From the NCBI GenBank assembly GCA_937867305.1, contig CALMKJ010000077.1, positions 1 through 37,698 of the forward strand: DNA of 37,698 nt, read 5' to 3'. This document shows positions 1 through 7,395 of this stretch, one piece after another. A program made the translations under genes and the position numbers. The notes under the pieces were generated by a model. It was not told the origin of the DNA. It was given only the letters and a program-made list of their open reading frames with translations, and searched no databases. Each line of letters opens with the position of its first letter. Within the stretch, counting starts at the first letter, position 1. The stretch is from an uncultured Ectothiorhodospiraceae bacterium. Its GTDB lineage: Bacteria > Pseudomonadota > Gammaproteobacteria > JAABTG01.

Positions 1-378
1 GCCATCTACCAGTGGGTGGTCGACAACGGCATGACCCCCCACGTCGTGGTCAACGCGGCGCTCGACGGCGTGCAGGTGCCGGCGGAGTACGTGCACGAGG
101 GTCAGATCGTGCTGAACCTGAATCCGTCCGCCGTGAAGGAGCTCTACATCGGGAACGACCGCGTGGACCTGAGCGCGCGTTTCGGCGGCGTCTCGCGCCC
201 CGTGTCGTTCCCCATCGCCGCGGTGCTCGCGCTCTACGCGCGCGAGACCGGGCAGGGGATGATCTTCGCGGAGGAGGGGCCGACGCCGGCGGAGTCTTCG
301 GAGCCCCCCGAGCCCCCCGAGCCTTCGGGGCCGCCCCCGAGGCGCCCGGAGCGGCCCACCCTGAAGGTCGTCAAGTAA
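1..378 (+). CDS. sspB: ClpXP protease specificity-enhancing factor SspB (5' truncated by window edge)
   Basis: SspB is the adaptor that delivers ssrA-tagged, ribosome-stalled products to the ClpXP protease in the cytoplasm. The window opens inside the gene: reading frame 1 runs from base 1 (AIYQWVVDNGMTPHVVV) to the TAA at 376-378, giving 125 codons. The visible part covers most of the folded substrate-binding domain (LNPSAVKELYIGNDRVDLSARFGG), then a Pro/Glu-rich flexible linker in the last 35 residues, and ends in RPTLKVVK. That tail closely matches the ClpX-binding XB tail of E. coli SspB (RPALRVVK), which makes the assignment firm. The gene converges with the FAD oxidase on the other strand; the two coding regions overlap by 8 bases (371-378). 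The true start lies upstream of the window. Confidence 0.94.
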   Translation, partial: AIYQWVVDNGMTPHVVVNAALDGVQVPAEYVHEGQIVLNLNPSAVKELYIGNDRVDLSARFGGVSRPVSFPIAAVLALYARETGQGMIFAEEGPTPAESSEPPEPPEPSGPPPRRPERPTLKVVK

Positions 379-1768
379 CCGGCGGGAAGAGCTTGCCGGG
401 ATTGAGGATCCCGTGCGGGTCCAGGTTCTGTTTGATGCGCCGCATCACCGCGAGGGTCGCGGGGTCGATCTCGCGCGGCACGAACGGCTGCTTCTCGAGC
501 CCCACCCCGTGCTCCCCGGAGATCGTGCCGCCGAGGGCAATCACCCGGTCGAAGACCTCCGAGAGGCACTGCCGGGAGCGCTCCAGCTGTCCCTCCACGG
601 CGGGGTCGACCATCAGGTTGGTGTGGATGTTCCCGTTGCCCGCGTGCCCGAAGTGCACGATGGGGACGGCGTGGCGGGCGGACAACCCCTCGATGGCGTC
701 GATGAGGGCGGGCAGGCGGGACACGGGCACCGCCACGTCCTCGTTGATCTTCTTGGGGGCCAGCGTGCGCAGGGCGGGGGAGAGGGCCTTGCGGGCGGCC
801 CAGAGGTCAGCGGCCTCCTCGCCCCGCGTCGCCACCGCCAGGTCCAGCAGCCCCGCGCCCTTCGCCGCGGCCCCGACCGCCCTCGCGGCCTGTTCGACGC
901 AATCCGAAGGGCCGTCCACCTCGATGAGGAGCAGGGCCGCGGTCTCCTGCGGCAGGGCCACGCCGGGCGCGCCGCGCACCAGGTCCACCGCGAGTCCGCC
1001 GATGTACTCGAGCGCCGAGGGGATGACCGGCTGGGCCATGATCCGGGCGACCGCCGCCGCGGCGCCGGCGATGTCCCGGTAGGCGGCACGCAGGGCGAGG
1101 CGGGCCTCGGGGCTGGGGGTCAGCTTCAGGGTCGCCTCCGTGAGGACGGCGAGGGTGCCCTCGGACCCGATCAGCAGCCGCGTCAGGTCGTAGCCCACGA
1201 CGCCCTTGGTGGTGCGAAAGCCGGTGCGCAGCGCCTCGCCCGCGCCCGTGACGGCGCGCAGCCCCAGGGTGTTCTCCCGGGGCGTGCCGTACTTGACCGC
1301 GCGCGGCCCGGCGGAGTTGTGGGAGAGGTTGCCCCCCACCGTGCAGTACGCGCCGCTGCTGGGGTCGGGCGGCCAGAAGAAGCCCACGCCGGCCGCCCGC
1401 TCCTGCACGGCGGCGTTGAGGACCCCCGGCTCGACGACCATCAACCGGTCGTCGGGATTGACCTCGAGGATGCGGTCCATCCGCTCCAGGGACAGGATCA
1501 GCCCCCCCGCGACGGGGACCGACCCGCCCACAGTGCCGGTGCCCCGGCCCCGGGGGACGAGCGGGACCCGCCGCTCGGCGCACAGGCGCACCACCTCCAG
1601 CACCTGCTCCGGCGCCGTGGCGAAGCTGACCAGCGCGGGCATCGCCTGCCGGCGGCTGTTGTCATACCCGTAGGGCCAGCGGTCGGCGGGGTCCTCGAGG
1701 ACGGCCTGCGCGCCGAGGATGGCGCGCAGTCGCCGGCGGAAGGCAGCGTCGGGCTCGGTGTGGCGCAT
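371..1768 (-). CDS. FAD-binding oxidase of the GlcD / D-lactate dehydrogenase family
   Basis: A 465-residue flavoprotein that probably oxidises a D-2-hydroxy acid (D-lactate, glycolate or 2-hydroxyglutarate) and passes electrons to the respiratory chain. The N-terminal PCMH FAD domain is clear: VPRGRGTGTVGGSVPVAGG (about residues 72-90), PPDPSSGAYCTVGGNLSHN, and GYDLTRLLIGSEGTLAVLTE. The C-terminal FAD-oxidase domain has VHFGHAGNGNIHTNLMVDP and SGEHGVGLEKQPFV, the metal and substrate-site motifs of GlcD, Dld and D2HGDH. Length fits GlcD (about 460-500). The ATG at 1768 is preferred; a GTG lies one codon upstream. No Fe-S subunit gene (GlcF) is adjacent, so it may act alone or with partners elsewhere. 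Family members are hard to separate by substrate, so no symbol is given. It lies downstream of dolP in the same direction, with a hairpin between them. Confidence 0.9.
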   Translation of the reverse strand: MRHTEPDAAFRRRLRAILGAQAVLEDPADRWPYGYDNSRRQAMPALVSFATAPEQVLEVVRLCAERRVPLVPRGRGTGTVGGSVPVAGGLILSLERMDRILEVNPDDRLMVVEPGVLNAAVQERAAGVGFFWPPDPSSGAYCTVGGNLSHNSAGPRAVKYGTPRENTLGLRAVTGAGEALRTGFRTTKGVVGYDLTRLLIGSEGTLAVLTEATLKLTPSPEARLALRAAYRDIAGAAAAVARIMAQPVIPSALEYIGGLAVDLVRGAPGVALPQETAALLLIEVDGPSDCVEQAARAVGAAAKGAGLLDLAVATRGEEAADLWAARKALSPALRTLAPKKINEDVAVPVSRLPALIDAIEGLSARHAVPIVHFGHAGNGNIHTNLMVDPAVEGQLERSRQCLSEVFDRVIALGGTISGEHGVGLEKQPFVPREIDPATLAVMRRIKQNLDPHGILNPGKLFPPVT

Positions 1769-1776
1769 CACCTGGT

Positions 1777-1793
1777 CGGCCGGTTACCGGCCG
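1777..1793 (-). terminator. Hairpin between dolP and the FAD oxidase gene
   Basis: A perfect inverted repeat, CGGCCGG / CCGGCCG (7-bp arms, 3-base loop TTA), sits in the 40-base gap between the dolP stop and the downstream minus-strand FAD oxidase start. No T-run follows, so it is at best a weak or Rho-assisted terminator or a processing/pausing structure that separates the envelope operon from the oxidase gene. Confidence 0.3.
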
Positions 1794-1808
1794 GGGCCCC
1801 GCAGGCCG

Positions 1809-2447
1809 TCAGTCCTGGTACTCGAAGAGCTTCACGACCCGCCGGGTCCCCGAGGTGGTGCGGGCGAGCTCGGTAGCCATCCCGGCCTGGGCGCGGCTCA
1901 CCATCCCCATCAGGTAGACCGTGCCCCGGTTGGCGACCACCTTGATCGCGTCGGAGTCGAAGCCGCGCTCGAGCAGCATGCGGGCCCGGACCTTCGTGGC
2001 GAGGGCGGCGTCTTCGCCCTGGGAGTCCGTGGAGGCGGGCTTGCCGACGGCGAGCTCGTTCTGCACCTGGCGGACCTTTTCGATGGCGCGCACGCGCTCG
2101 GCGAGGGAGGTTCGCGACTCCTCGCCAGGAACCTCGCCGGTGAGGAGCACCACCCCGTTGTAGCTCGTGGCGACCACGTGGCTCAGGGGCGGCAGGGGAG
2201 GTCTCGTCGGGTCCAGGAGGTCGCTGTCCCCTGCCGGGGACCGCATCAACTCCGGGTCGCGGTTGACGAGGTCGTAGACCTTCAGCTCGATGGACTGATC
2301 GTCGAGCTGGGTGCCGACGGTGCGGGGGTCCCCCACCACCGAGGCCGTGCCCACCGCGACCCCCCCCACCACGACCGGGGCGCAGCCGGACGCGGCCAGG
2401 GCGAGCCAACCCAGGGAGACCGGAACGAGCCAGCTTCTGTAGTGCAT
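1809..2447 (-). CDS. dolP: Outer-membrane lipoprotein DolP (YraP), dual BON domain
   Basis: DolP is an outer-membrane lipoprotein with two BON domains that supports envelope integrity, BAM function and division-site amidase regulation in E. coli. The 212-residue product starts MHYRSWLVPVSLGWLALAA and has a lipobox-like ASGC with Cys22 as the expected lipidated residue. BON1 (about residues 45-125) contains DDQSIELKVYDLVNRDPEL and NGVVLLTGEVPGEESR; BON2 (about 145-210) contains ATKVRARMLL, NRGTVYLMGMVSRAQAG and GTRRVVKLFEY. BON1 carries an extra Pro-rich insertion of about 20 residues (RSPAGDSDLLDPTRPPLPPL) that E. coli DolP lacks. The ATG at 2447 was chosen because it gives a signal peptide directly and has GAGGG upstream, inside the end of gmhA. 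It follows gmhA after 4 bases, in the conserved lpoA-yraN-gmhA/diaA-dolP order. Confidence 0.93.
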   Translation of the reverse strand: MHYRSWLVPVSLGWLALAASGCAPVVVGGVAVGTASVVGDPRTVGTQLDDQSIELKVYDLVNRDPELMRSPAGDSDLLDPTRPPLPPLSHVVATSYNGVVLLTGEVPGEESRTSLAERVRAIEKVRQVQNELAVGKPASTDSQGEDAALATKVRARMLLERGFDSDAIKVVANRGTVYLMGMVSRAQAGMATELARTTSGTRRVVKLFEYQD

Positions 2448-2451
2448 GGTG

Positions 2452-3048
<597 letters not shown>

Positions 3049-3426
3049 CTAACCCCCGGGCTCGAAGGCCGCGCGCACCCACTGCACCGCGGGGTCGGCC
3101 CCGTCGACCGAGATCACGTCGAAGCGGCAGGGCAGACGGGAGGCGCCGGGGTGCGTGTGCAGATAGTGCGCCGCGCTTGCCGCGAGCCGCGAGCGCTTGC
3201 ACCAGTCGACCGTCTCGGCACCGGCGCCGAAGGCCCCGTTCCGCCGGTAGCGGACCTCCACGAAGACCAGCGCCTCGCCCTCGCGCATCACGAGGTCGAT
3301 CTCGCCCCGGCGGGAGCGGTAGTTCCGCGTGACCAGGGCGAGGCCCCGGTCGAGGAGGAAACGCAGGGCGACGTCTTCCGCCCAGGCGCCCCGGCCGGCG
3401 GCCGTGTCTGCCGCGGGTGCGGTCAC
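3049..3426 (-). CDS. yraN: YraN family protein (UPF0102), nuclease-like fold
   Basis: A 125-residue UPF0102 protein of unsettled function. The family has a restriction-endonuclease-like fold resembling Holliday junction resolvases. The characteristic core is seen: GRGAWAEDVALRFLLDRG (E17 region), RNYRSRRGEIDLVMREG and LVFVEVRYRRNGAFG, which supply the acidic and Lys/Arg positions of a PD-(D/E)xK-like site, here with GEIDLV followed by FVEVR. The GTG start at 3426 forms a GTGA overlap with the lpoA stop, implying translational coupling. Its place between lpoA and gmhA/diaA is conserved in Gammaproteobacteria. Confidence 0.92.
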   Translation of the reverse strand: MTAPAADTAAGRGAWAEDVALRFLLDRGLALVTRNYRSRRGEIDLVMREGEALVFVEVRYRRNGAFGAGAETVDWCKRSRLAASAAHYLHTHPGASRLPCRFDVISVDGADPAVQWVRAAFEPGG

Positions 3427-5243
3427 GGCGCGACGGTGCTCGCGGCCAGGGGCACGGGCACGCCCCCCCGGAACTGGGCCCAGGAGAGGTCGCGGACGAG
3501 GCGGTTGCCTTCGTCGAGCCGCAGGCGCCCGGTGACCCCCTCGTAGGCCGCGCCCGGGCTCGCCCGCAGTCGGCCGAGCTCGCGGACCACCCGGTAGGCG
3601 TCGACGCCGAAGGCGATGAGCCGGTTGTAGCCGTCCCGCAGCTCCTTCCAGTTCTGCTCGAAGGCCTGCTGGAGTGCGGGGTCCACCGCCTCGGGGTGGA
3701 GGACCCAGGGCATGTCGGTGAAGACGACTCCGTCGAGGACCAGGTCCTGCTGGGGGCTCGGGACCCCACCGTAGACGTGGGAGGTGGCGTAGACCGGTAG
3801 CGAAGCGCCGGCCTGGGCGCTGATCTGCGGCCGGACCTGGCGCGCCTGGGCCGGGGAGCCCACCAGGAACACGAGGCTCGCGGGGGCCGTCGACCCCGCT
3901 CCGGGCTGCAGCGCGCCGCGGACGGCCTGGGCGATGCCCTCGGGCTGCGCCCCGTAGCGGGCCTCCACCGGCGGCTGGCCGCCGGCGCCGACCCAGGCGT
4001 CGCGGAATGCCGCGGCCACCCTTGCTCCCCAATCACTCTCCGGATAGAGCAGGGCCGGGCGGCCGCCCACCGCGTTGAGGGTGTGCCGGGCGACCTCACG
4101 GGCCTCGTCCTCCGGGCTCAGCGCGAACTGGTAGAGTTCGCCCGGGACGGCGGCGCTGGTGTCCGTGCGGTTGAGCGCCAGGACCGGCACCGGCAGCGGG
4201 GTCGCCCCGGCCGTGACCTGCTGGAGCGAGCCCTTGTCGAGCGGGCCGACCACGAAGTCGGCCCCACCCTCGATCGCCTGGTCCAGGACGGTCCGAACGC
4301 TCTCGGGCGTTGCCTCGTACAGGGTCACCCGCGAGCCGCCGCCCCCCGTGCCGGAGCCGAACCAGCCGGCGACGAAGCCCTCGCGGACCGCCCTGCCGGC
4401 GGCCACGAACGGTCCGCTCTCGGGCAGGAGGAGCGCGATGTGCGCGGGCATCCCGGCCCGGGCGCGGGCGGTCTCCAGCACCTCGGGCACCAGGTCGAGC
4501 TCGGCCGGGTGGCCGGGGTAGCGGGCGCGCCAACCGTCCAGGGCGCGCGCGAGGGCTGCCGGGTCGCGGCCGTAGCGGCGCTGCAGGGCGGCGAGCTCCA
4601 TCCACCCGCCGAAGGCGTCCGGGGGTGCCGGCCGATTCTCTTCCAGGGCGCGCGGGCCGGCTCGCCCCAGGAGGTCCCAGATGACGAGGTGGTTGCGCGC
4701 GAGGTCGCTGTCGCTGGCGCCGTAGCGCTCTGCGCGCACTCGCTCGCCGGCTGCCTCCACGGGCTGGCCCAGCTGCACCCGGGCGTCGGCCCGGACCATC
4801 TGGGCCTTCCAGCGGTCGGCTCGCGGCGTCTGCTCCGGGTAGGTTCCCGCGAGCGTGGCCAGGGCCTGCTCGGCGCGCCGCTCGGCGAGCGCGAGCCGCG
4901 CCGTGATAATGTCGGAGCGCAGCCGCAGTGCGGTGGGGAGGCCCCGGATCTGCGCCTCGGAATGGACCCGGCGGGCGGTGGCCGCGTCCCCCGCGGAGAG
5001 CAGGGCGTCGGCCGCGCTCAACCGGTAGCCGAGAGCGGTGTCCTTGCCCCGGGCCTGTGCCGCGAGGCGCAGCCAGCTGTCCGCGGCCTCGCGGTGGCGT
5101 CCCGCGGCGGAGAGTTGACGGGCCTCCGCGTCGGGTGCCGGGCCGCTCTCTCGCTCGGGGGGGATGGTCACGCAGCCGGCCAGCGCGGCCAGCAGGGGAA
5201 AGAGAAACAAAAGGCGGCGCGCCCGCCCTGGCGCCTGTTTCAC
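3423..5243 (-). CDS. lpoA: Penicillin-binding protein activator LpoA (YraM)
   Basis: LpoA is an outer-membrane lipoprotein that reaches through the periplasm to stimulate PBP1A. The 606-residue product begins with a basic signal peptide and a perfect lipobox, LAGC, with Cys24. Residues about 40-260 form the helical TPR-like N domain (AAGRHREAADSWLRLAAQA, QALATLAGTYPEQTPRADRW). Residues about 265-600 form the periplasmic-binding-protein-type C domain: HIALLLPESGPFVAAGRAVR, GADFVVGPLDKGSLQQV, PVLALNRTD, RPALLYPESDWGARVAAAF, FVDAYRVVRELGRLR-like end. The GTG at 5243 was chosen because it places the lipobox at the usual distance; an upstream in-frame start would run into the divergent rsmI start. 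No strong ribosome site is visible. It heads the minus-strand operon lpoA-yraN-gmhA-dolP and is divergent from rsmI, only 53 bases away. Confidence 0.93.
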   Translation of the reverse strand: MKQAPGRARRLLFLFPLLAALAGCVTIPPERESGPAPDAEARQLSAAGRHREAADSWLRLAAQARGKDTALGYRLSAADALLSAGDAATARRVHSEAQIRGLPTALRLRSDIITARLALAERRAEQALATLAGTYPEQTPRADRWKAQMVRADARVQLGQPVEAAGERVRAERYGASDSDLARNHLVIWDLLGRAGPRALEENRPAPPDAFGGWMELAALQRRYGRDPAALARALDGWRARYPGHPAELDLVPEVLETARARAGMPAHIALLLPESGPFVAAGRAVREGFVAGWFGSGTGGGGSRVTLYEATPESVRTVLDQAIEGGADFVVGPLDKGSLQQVTAGATPLPVPVLALNRTDTSAAVPGELYQFALSPEDEAREVARHTLNAVGGRPALLYPESDWGARVAAAFRDAWVGAGGQPPVEARYGAQPEGIAQAVRGALQPGAGSTAPASLVFLVGSPAQARQVRPQISAQAGASLPVYATSHVYGGVPSPQQDLVLDGVVFTDMPWVLHPEAVDPALQQAFEQNWKELRDGYNRLIAFGVDAYRVVRELGRLRASPGAAYEGVTGRLRLDEGNRLVRDLSWAQFRGGVPVPLAASTVAP

Positions 5244-5296
5244 CGGGGTGTGTCTGCTCGGGAGTGGGTGGCCAAAGTAGCCAACGGGGGACCGAC

Positions 5297-6148
5297 GTGT
5301 CAATCGAGCCGGGTACGCTGTACGTGGTCGCGACGCCCATCGGCAACCTCGCCGACCTGAGCCCCCGGGCCCTGGATACCCTGCGCGCGGTGTCCGCGGT
5401 GGCCGCGGAGGACACCCGCCACACGGCGGTGCTGCTGCGCCACTACGGCGTGCAGACGCCGACGGTCTCGCTCCACGAGCACAACGAGCGCCAGGTGGTC
5501 CCGCGCCTCGTCGCGCGGCTGCGCGCGGGCGAGGCCCTGGCGCTCGTGTCGGACGCCGGGACTCCCCTCGTGAGCGACCCGGGCCGGATCCTCGTCTCCG
5601 AGGCGCGGTCCGCCGGCGTGCCCGTGCGGCCCGTGCCGGGGCCCAGCGCGCTCCCGGCCGCCCTCTCGGTGGCCGGGTTCGCCGCCGACCGCTTCGTGTT
5701 CGAGGGCTTCCTGCCGTCCCGGGGCGCGGCCCGCCGGGCCCGACTGCAGGCGCTGGCGGGGGAGGACCGCACCCTGGTCTTCTACGAGGCCCCGCACCGG
5801 ATTCGCGAGTCCCTCCGGGACCTGAGGGAGGTCTTCGGTCCCGGGCGCCAGGGCCTGCTGGCGCGAGAGCTCACCAAGGTCTTCGAGGAGACCCACCGGG
5901 CGACACTGGCGGAGCTCGAGGAGTGGGTGGCGGAGCGCCCGGAGCGTGAGCGGGGCGAGCTCGTGATCGTGGTCGAGGGGCGCGAGCCCACGCCGGCCGA
6001 GGACGTGGGCCCCGACGACGACCGCGTCCTGCGGGTCCTCCTGAAGGAACTCCCCGCCTCGACGGCCGCGACCCTCGCCGCCCAGCTCACCGGAAAGCCC
6101 CGCCGCGCCCTCTACGCCCGGGCCGTGGAGCTCTCCGGCGAGGGCTGA
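5297..6148 (+). CDS. rsmI: 16S rRNA (cytidine1402-2'-O)-methyltransferase RsmI
   Basis: RsmI 2'-O-methylates C1402 of 16S rRNA, next to the base that RsmH (7396-8310) N4-methylates, fine-tuning the P site. The 283-residue product has the tetrapyrrole-methylase fold: LYVVATPIGNLADLSPRAL (residues 7-25), AEDTRHTAVLLRHYG, SLHEHNE, the SAM loop ALVSDAGTPLVSDPG, PGPSALPAALSVAGF, FEGFLPSRGAARR and FYEAPHRIRESL. The GTG at 5297 starts six residues before the conserved LYVV, with GGGGGA at good distance. It is divergent from lpoA and followed by a palindrome and rnpB, the usual gammaproteobacterial order rsmI-rnpB-mraZ. Confidence 0.95.
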   Translation: MSIEPGTLYVVATPIGNLADLSPRALDTLRAVSAVAAEDTRHTAVLLRHYGVQTPTVSLHEHNERQVVPRLVARLRAGEALALVSDAGTPLVSDPGRILVSEARSAGVPVRPVPGPSALPAALSVAGFAADRFVFEGFLPSRGAARRARLQALAGEDRTLVFYEAPHRIRESLRDLREVFGPGRQGLLARELTKVFEETHRATLAELEEWVAERPERERGELVIVVEGREPTPAEDVGPDDDRVLRVLLKELPASTAATLAAQLTGKPRRALYARAVELSGEG

Positions 6149-6161
6149 TGGCGTACGGGCT

Positions 6162-6199
6162 CCCGGCGCAAGCCCCGGGGCCCCGGGGCTTGCGCCGGG
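6162..6199 (+). terminator. Perfect 38-bp palindrome after rsmI, possible terminator
   Basis: Bases 6162-6180 (CCCGGCGCAAGCCCCGGGG) are the exact reverse complement of 6181-6199, giving a hairpin of very high stability 13 bases after the rsmI stop and 25 bases before rnpB. There is no T-run, so intrinsic termination is uncertain. It could insulate rnpB from rsmI read-through or act as a cruciform/processing element. No separate rnpB promoter is obvious between it and the RNA. Confidence 0.45.
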
Positions 6200-6224
6200 G
6201 CCCCGGGGCGCCGACACTGGGCGC

Positions 6225-6598
6225 GGGAGTCGGCCGGACAGTCGCTGCGGCTTCGCGGCCGTGGAGGAAAGTCCGGGCTCCACAGGGCAAGGTGCCAGGT
6301 AACGCCTGGGGGGCGCGAGCCCACGGAAAGTGCCACAGAAAACACACCGCCTACGTGCGCCGGGCGACCGGCGCGCCGGTAAGGGTGAAAAGGTGCGGTA
6401 AGAGCGCACCGCGCCGACGGTAACGCCGGTGGCAGGGTAAACCCCACCCGGAGCAAGACCGAATAGGGGAAGTCGCCGCCCTCGTGCGGCGAAGGCGTGG
6501 CCCACGCCCTTCCCGGGTAGGTCGCTCGAGGTGCGCGGCGACGCGCACCCCAGATGAATGACTGTCCTCGACAGAACCCGGCTTACAGGCCGGCTCCC
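6225..6598 (+). ncRNA. rnpB: RNase P RNA, bacterial type A
   Basis: Catalytic RNA that removes 5' leaders from tRNA precursors. The ends pair as helix P1: GGGAGTCGGCC at 6225-6235 with GGCCGGCTCCC at 6588-6598. Hallmark conserved blocks are in order: GGAGGAAAGTCCGGGCTCC (about 6262-6281), GGTAACGCC and CCACAGAAA near the 5' half, then AGGGTGAAA, GGTAAACCCC, the GACCGAATAGGGG-type block, and near the 3' end ATGAATGACTGTCC and GACAGAACCCGGCTTA. Length about 374 nt equals that of E. coli (377). Exact ends are inferred from P1 pairing. Confidence 0.96.
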
Positions 6599-6618
6599 TC
6601 CTCTCTCCAATCGCCCCT

Positions 6619-6652
6619 GGAAGTCCTGCGGGCCTCCGATTTCCCACTTTTT
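6619..6652 (+). terminator. Putative Rho-independent terminator of rnpB
   Basis: GGAAGTC (6619-6625) can pair with GATTTCC (6638-6644), one G-U pair, with a 12-base loop, followed after CAC by five T (6648-6652). It begins 21 bases after the rnpB 3' end. The long loop and short stem make this moderate evidence only. Confidence 0.4.
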
Positions 6653-6819
6653 GCCCGCCCTGCGCGATGGTGAGTGACAGGTTTAAGGTCGCTCATCAAT
6701 GCCATGATTCGGATGCAATTTATCTCGAATCCGATGCCGGGGCGAGTTCCTCTGCTGGTTCAATAACCATTTGTTTGCAATGACGTTTTCGGTCACCGAG
6801 ACCCCGTGGGAAGCTTTCC
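6653..6819. other. AT-richer non-coding region between rnpB and the mraZ promoter
   Basis: No gene is visible. This stretch is about half A+T, far above the surroundings. It contains a small hairpin GGTT-CAAT-AACC (6757-6768) and a TCGGAT/ATCCGA inverted repeat near 6704-6730. It may hold extra promoters, UP elements or regulator sites for the dcw operon, but none can be assigned with confidence. Confidence 0.35.
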
Positions 6820-6849
6820 TTGACTCTGAAAAAAGTAGCTCTTCATAAT
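6820..6849 (+). promoter_or_regulatory. Sigma70-type promoter of the dcw operon
   Basis: TTGACT (6820-6825) and CATAAT (6844-6849) are separated by 18 bases, each one mismatch from the sigma70 consensus. The predicted transcription start near 6856 leaves a leader of about 50 bases before the mraZ GTG. It lies where the mra promoter lies in other Gammaproteobacteria and directly precedes the MraZ boxes. Confidence 0.7.
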
Positions 6850-6858
6850 TGGCTTTAG

Positions 6859-6903
6859 TGGAAAAAAGTGGTAGAAAATGGGCTGGAAGGGGATAGGGGG
6901 GAG
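6859..6903 (+). promoter_or_regulatory. MraZ operator: G-rich boxes phased every 10 bases
   Basis: TGGAA (6859), TGGTA (6869), TGGGC (6879), GGGGA (6889) and GGGAG (6899) start at exact 10-base intervals. MraZ of E. coli binds direct TGGGN repeats separated by 5 bases, i.e. the same 10-base period, and represses its own operon. The boxes begin right after the predicted transcription start, and the last one is also the ribosome binding site of mraZ. Confidence 0.65.
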
Positions 6904-6908
6904 TTGCG

Positions 6909-7367
6909 GTGTTCCGGGGGGATGTCCCGCTCAGTCTCGACCCCAAGGGTAGGCTCGCGATTCCGACCCGCTACCGCGACCGGTTGGTCGAGACGTGCGG
7001 GGGCGTGCTCGTGGCCACCGTCAGTCTCACCGAGCGCTGCCTCGTCGTGTACCCGTCGTCCGCCTGGCGCACCATCGAAGACCAGCTGAAGGCCCTGCCT
7101 GCCCTGGACCCCCAGGCCCAGACCATCAACCGCCTCCTGATCGGGCACGCCAGCGACTGCGAGATGGACGGGCAGGGCCGGATCCTCATCCCCGCCACCC
7201 TGCGCGAGTGGGCCGGTCTCGACCGGCGCGTGCGCATGATCGGCCAGATCAACAAGTTCGAGCTCTGGGACGAGGACGCCTGGGCGGCCCGGCGCGCCGA
7301 ACTGCTGGGTCAGGTGGGCGGGCTGCTCCGGGAGCCCTCCGAAGCCTTGCGCTCGCTGGTGCTGTAG
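6909..7367 (+). CDS. mraZ: Transcriptional regulator MraZ
   Basis: MraZ is an AbrB/SpoVT-like DNA-binding protein that forms ring oligomers and represses the dcw operon by binding upstream boxes. The 152-residue product has the two tandem signature motifs: LDPKGRLAIPTRYRDRL (about residues 10-26) and MDGQGRILIPATLREWAGL (about 88-106). Length matches E. coli (152). The GTG at 6909 has GGGGGGAG five bases upstream and begins with the conserved (V)FRGDVPLSLD. Its own operator lies in its leader. Confidence 0.95.
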   Translation: MFRGDVPLSLDPKGRLAIPTRYRDRLVETCGGVLVATVSLTERCLVVYPSSAWRTIEDQLKALPALDPQAQTINRLLIGHASDCEMDGQGRILIPATLREWAGLDRRVRMIGQINKFELWDEDAWAARRAELLGQVGGLLREPSEALRSLVL

Positions 7368-7395
7368 AGCCCGGCACCGTGCCTCACGGAGTCCC

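Noticed and set aside
12-1876. Plus-strand open frames over the FAD oxidase gene
   Set aside because: Arg/Gly/Pro-rich, no domain; the minus-strand frame encodes a complete, motif-bearing flavoprotein.
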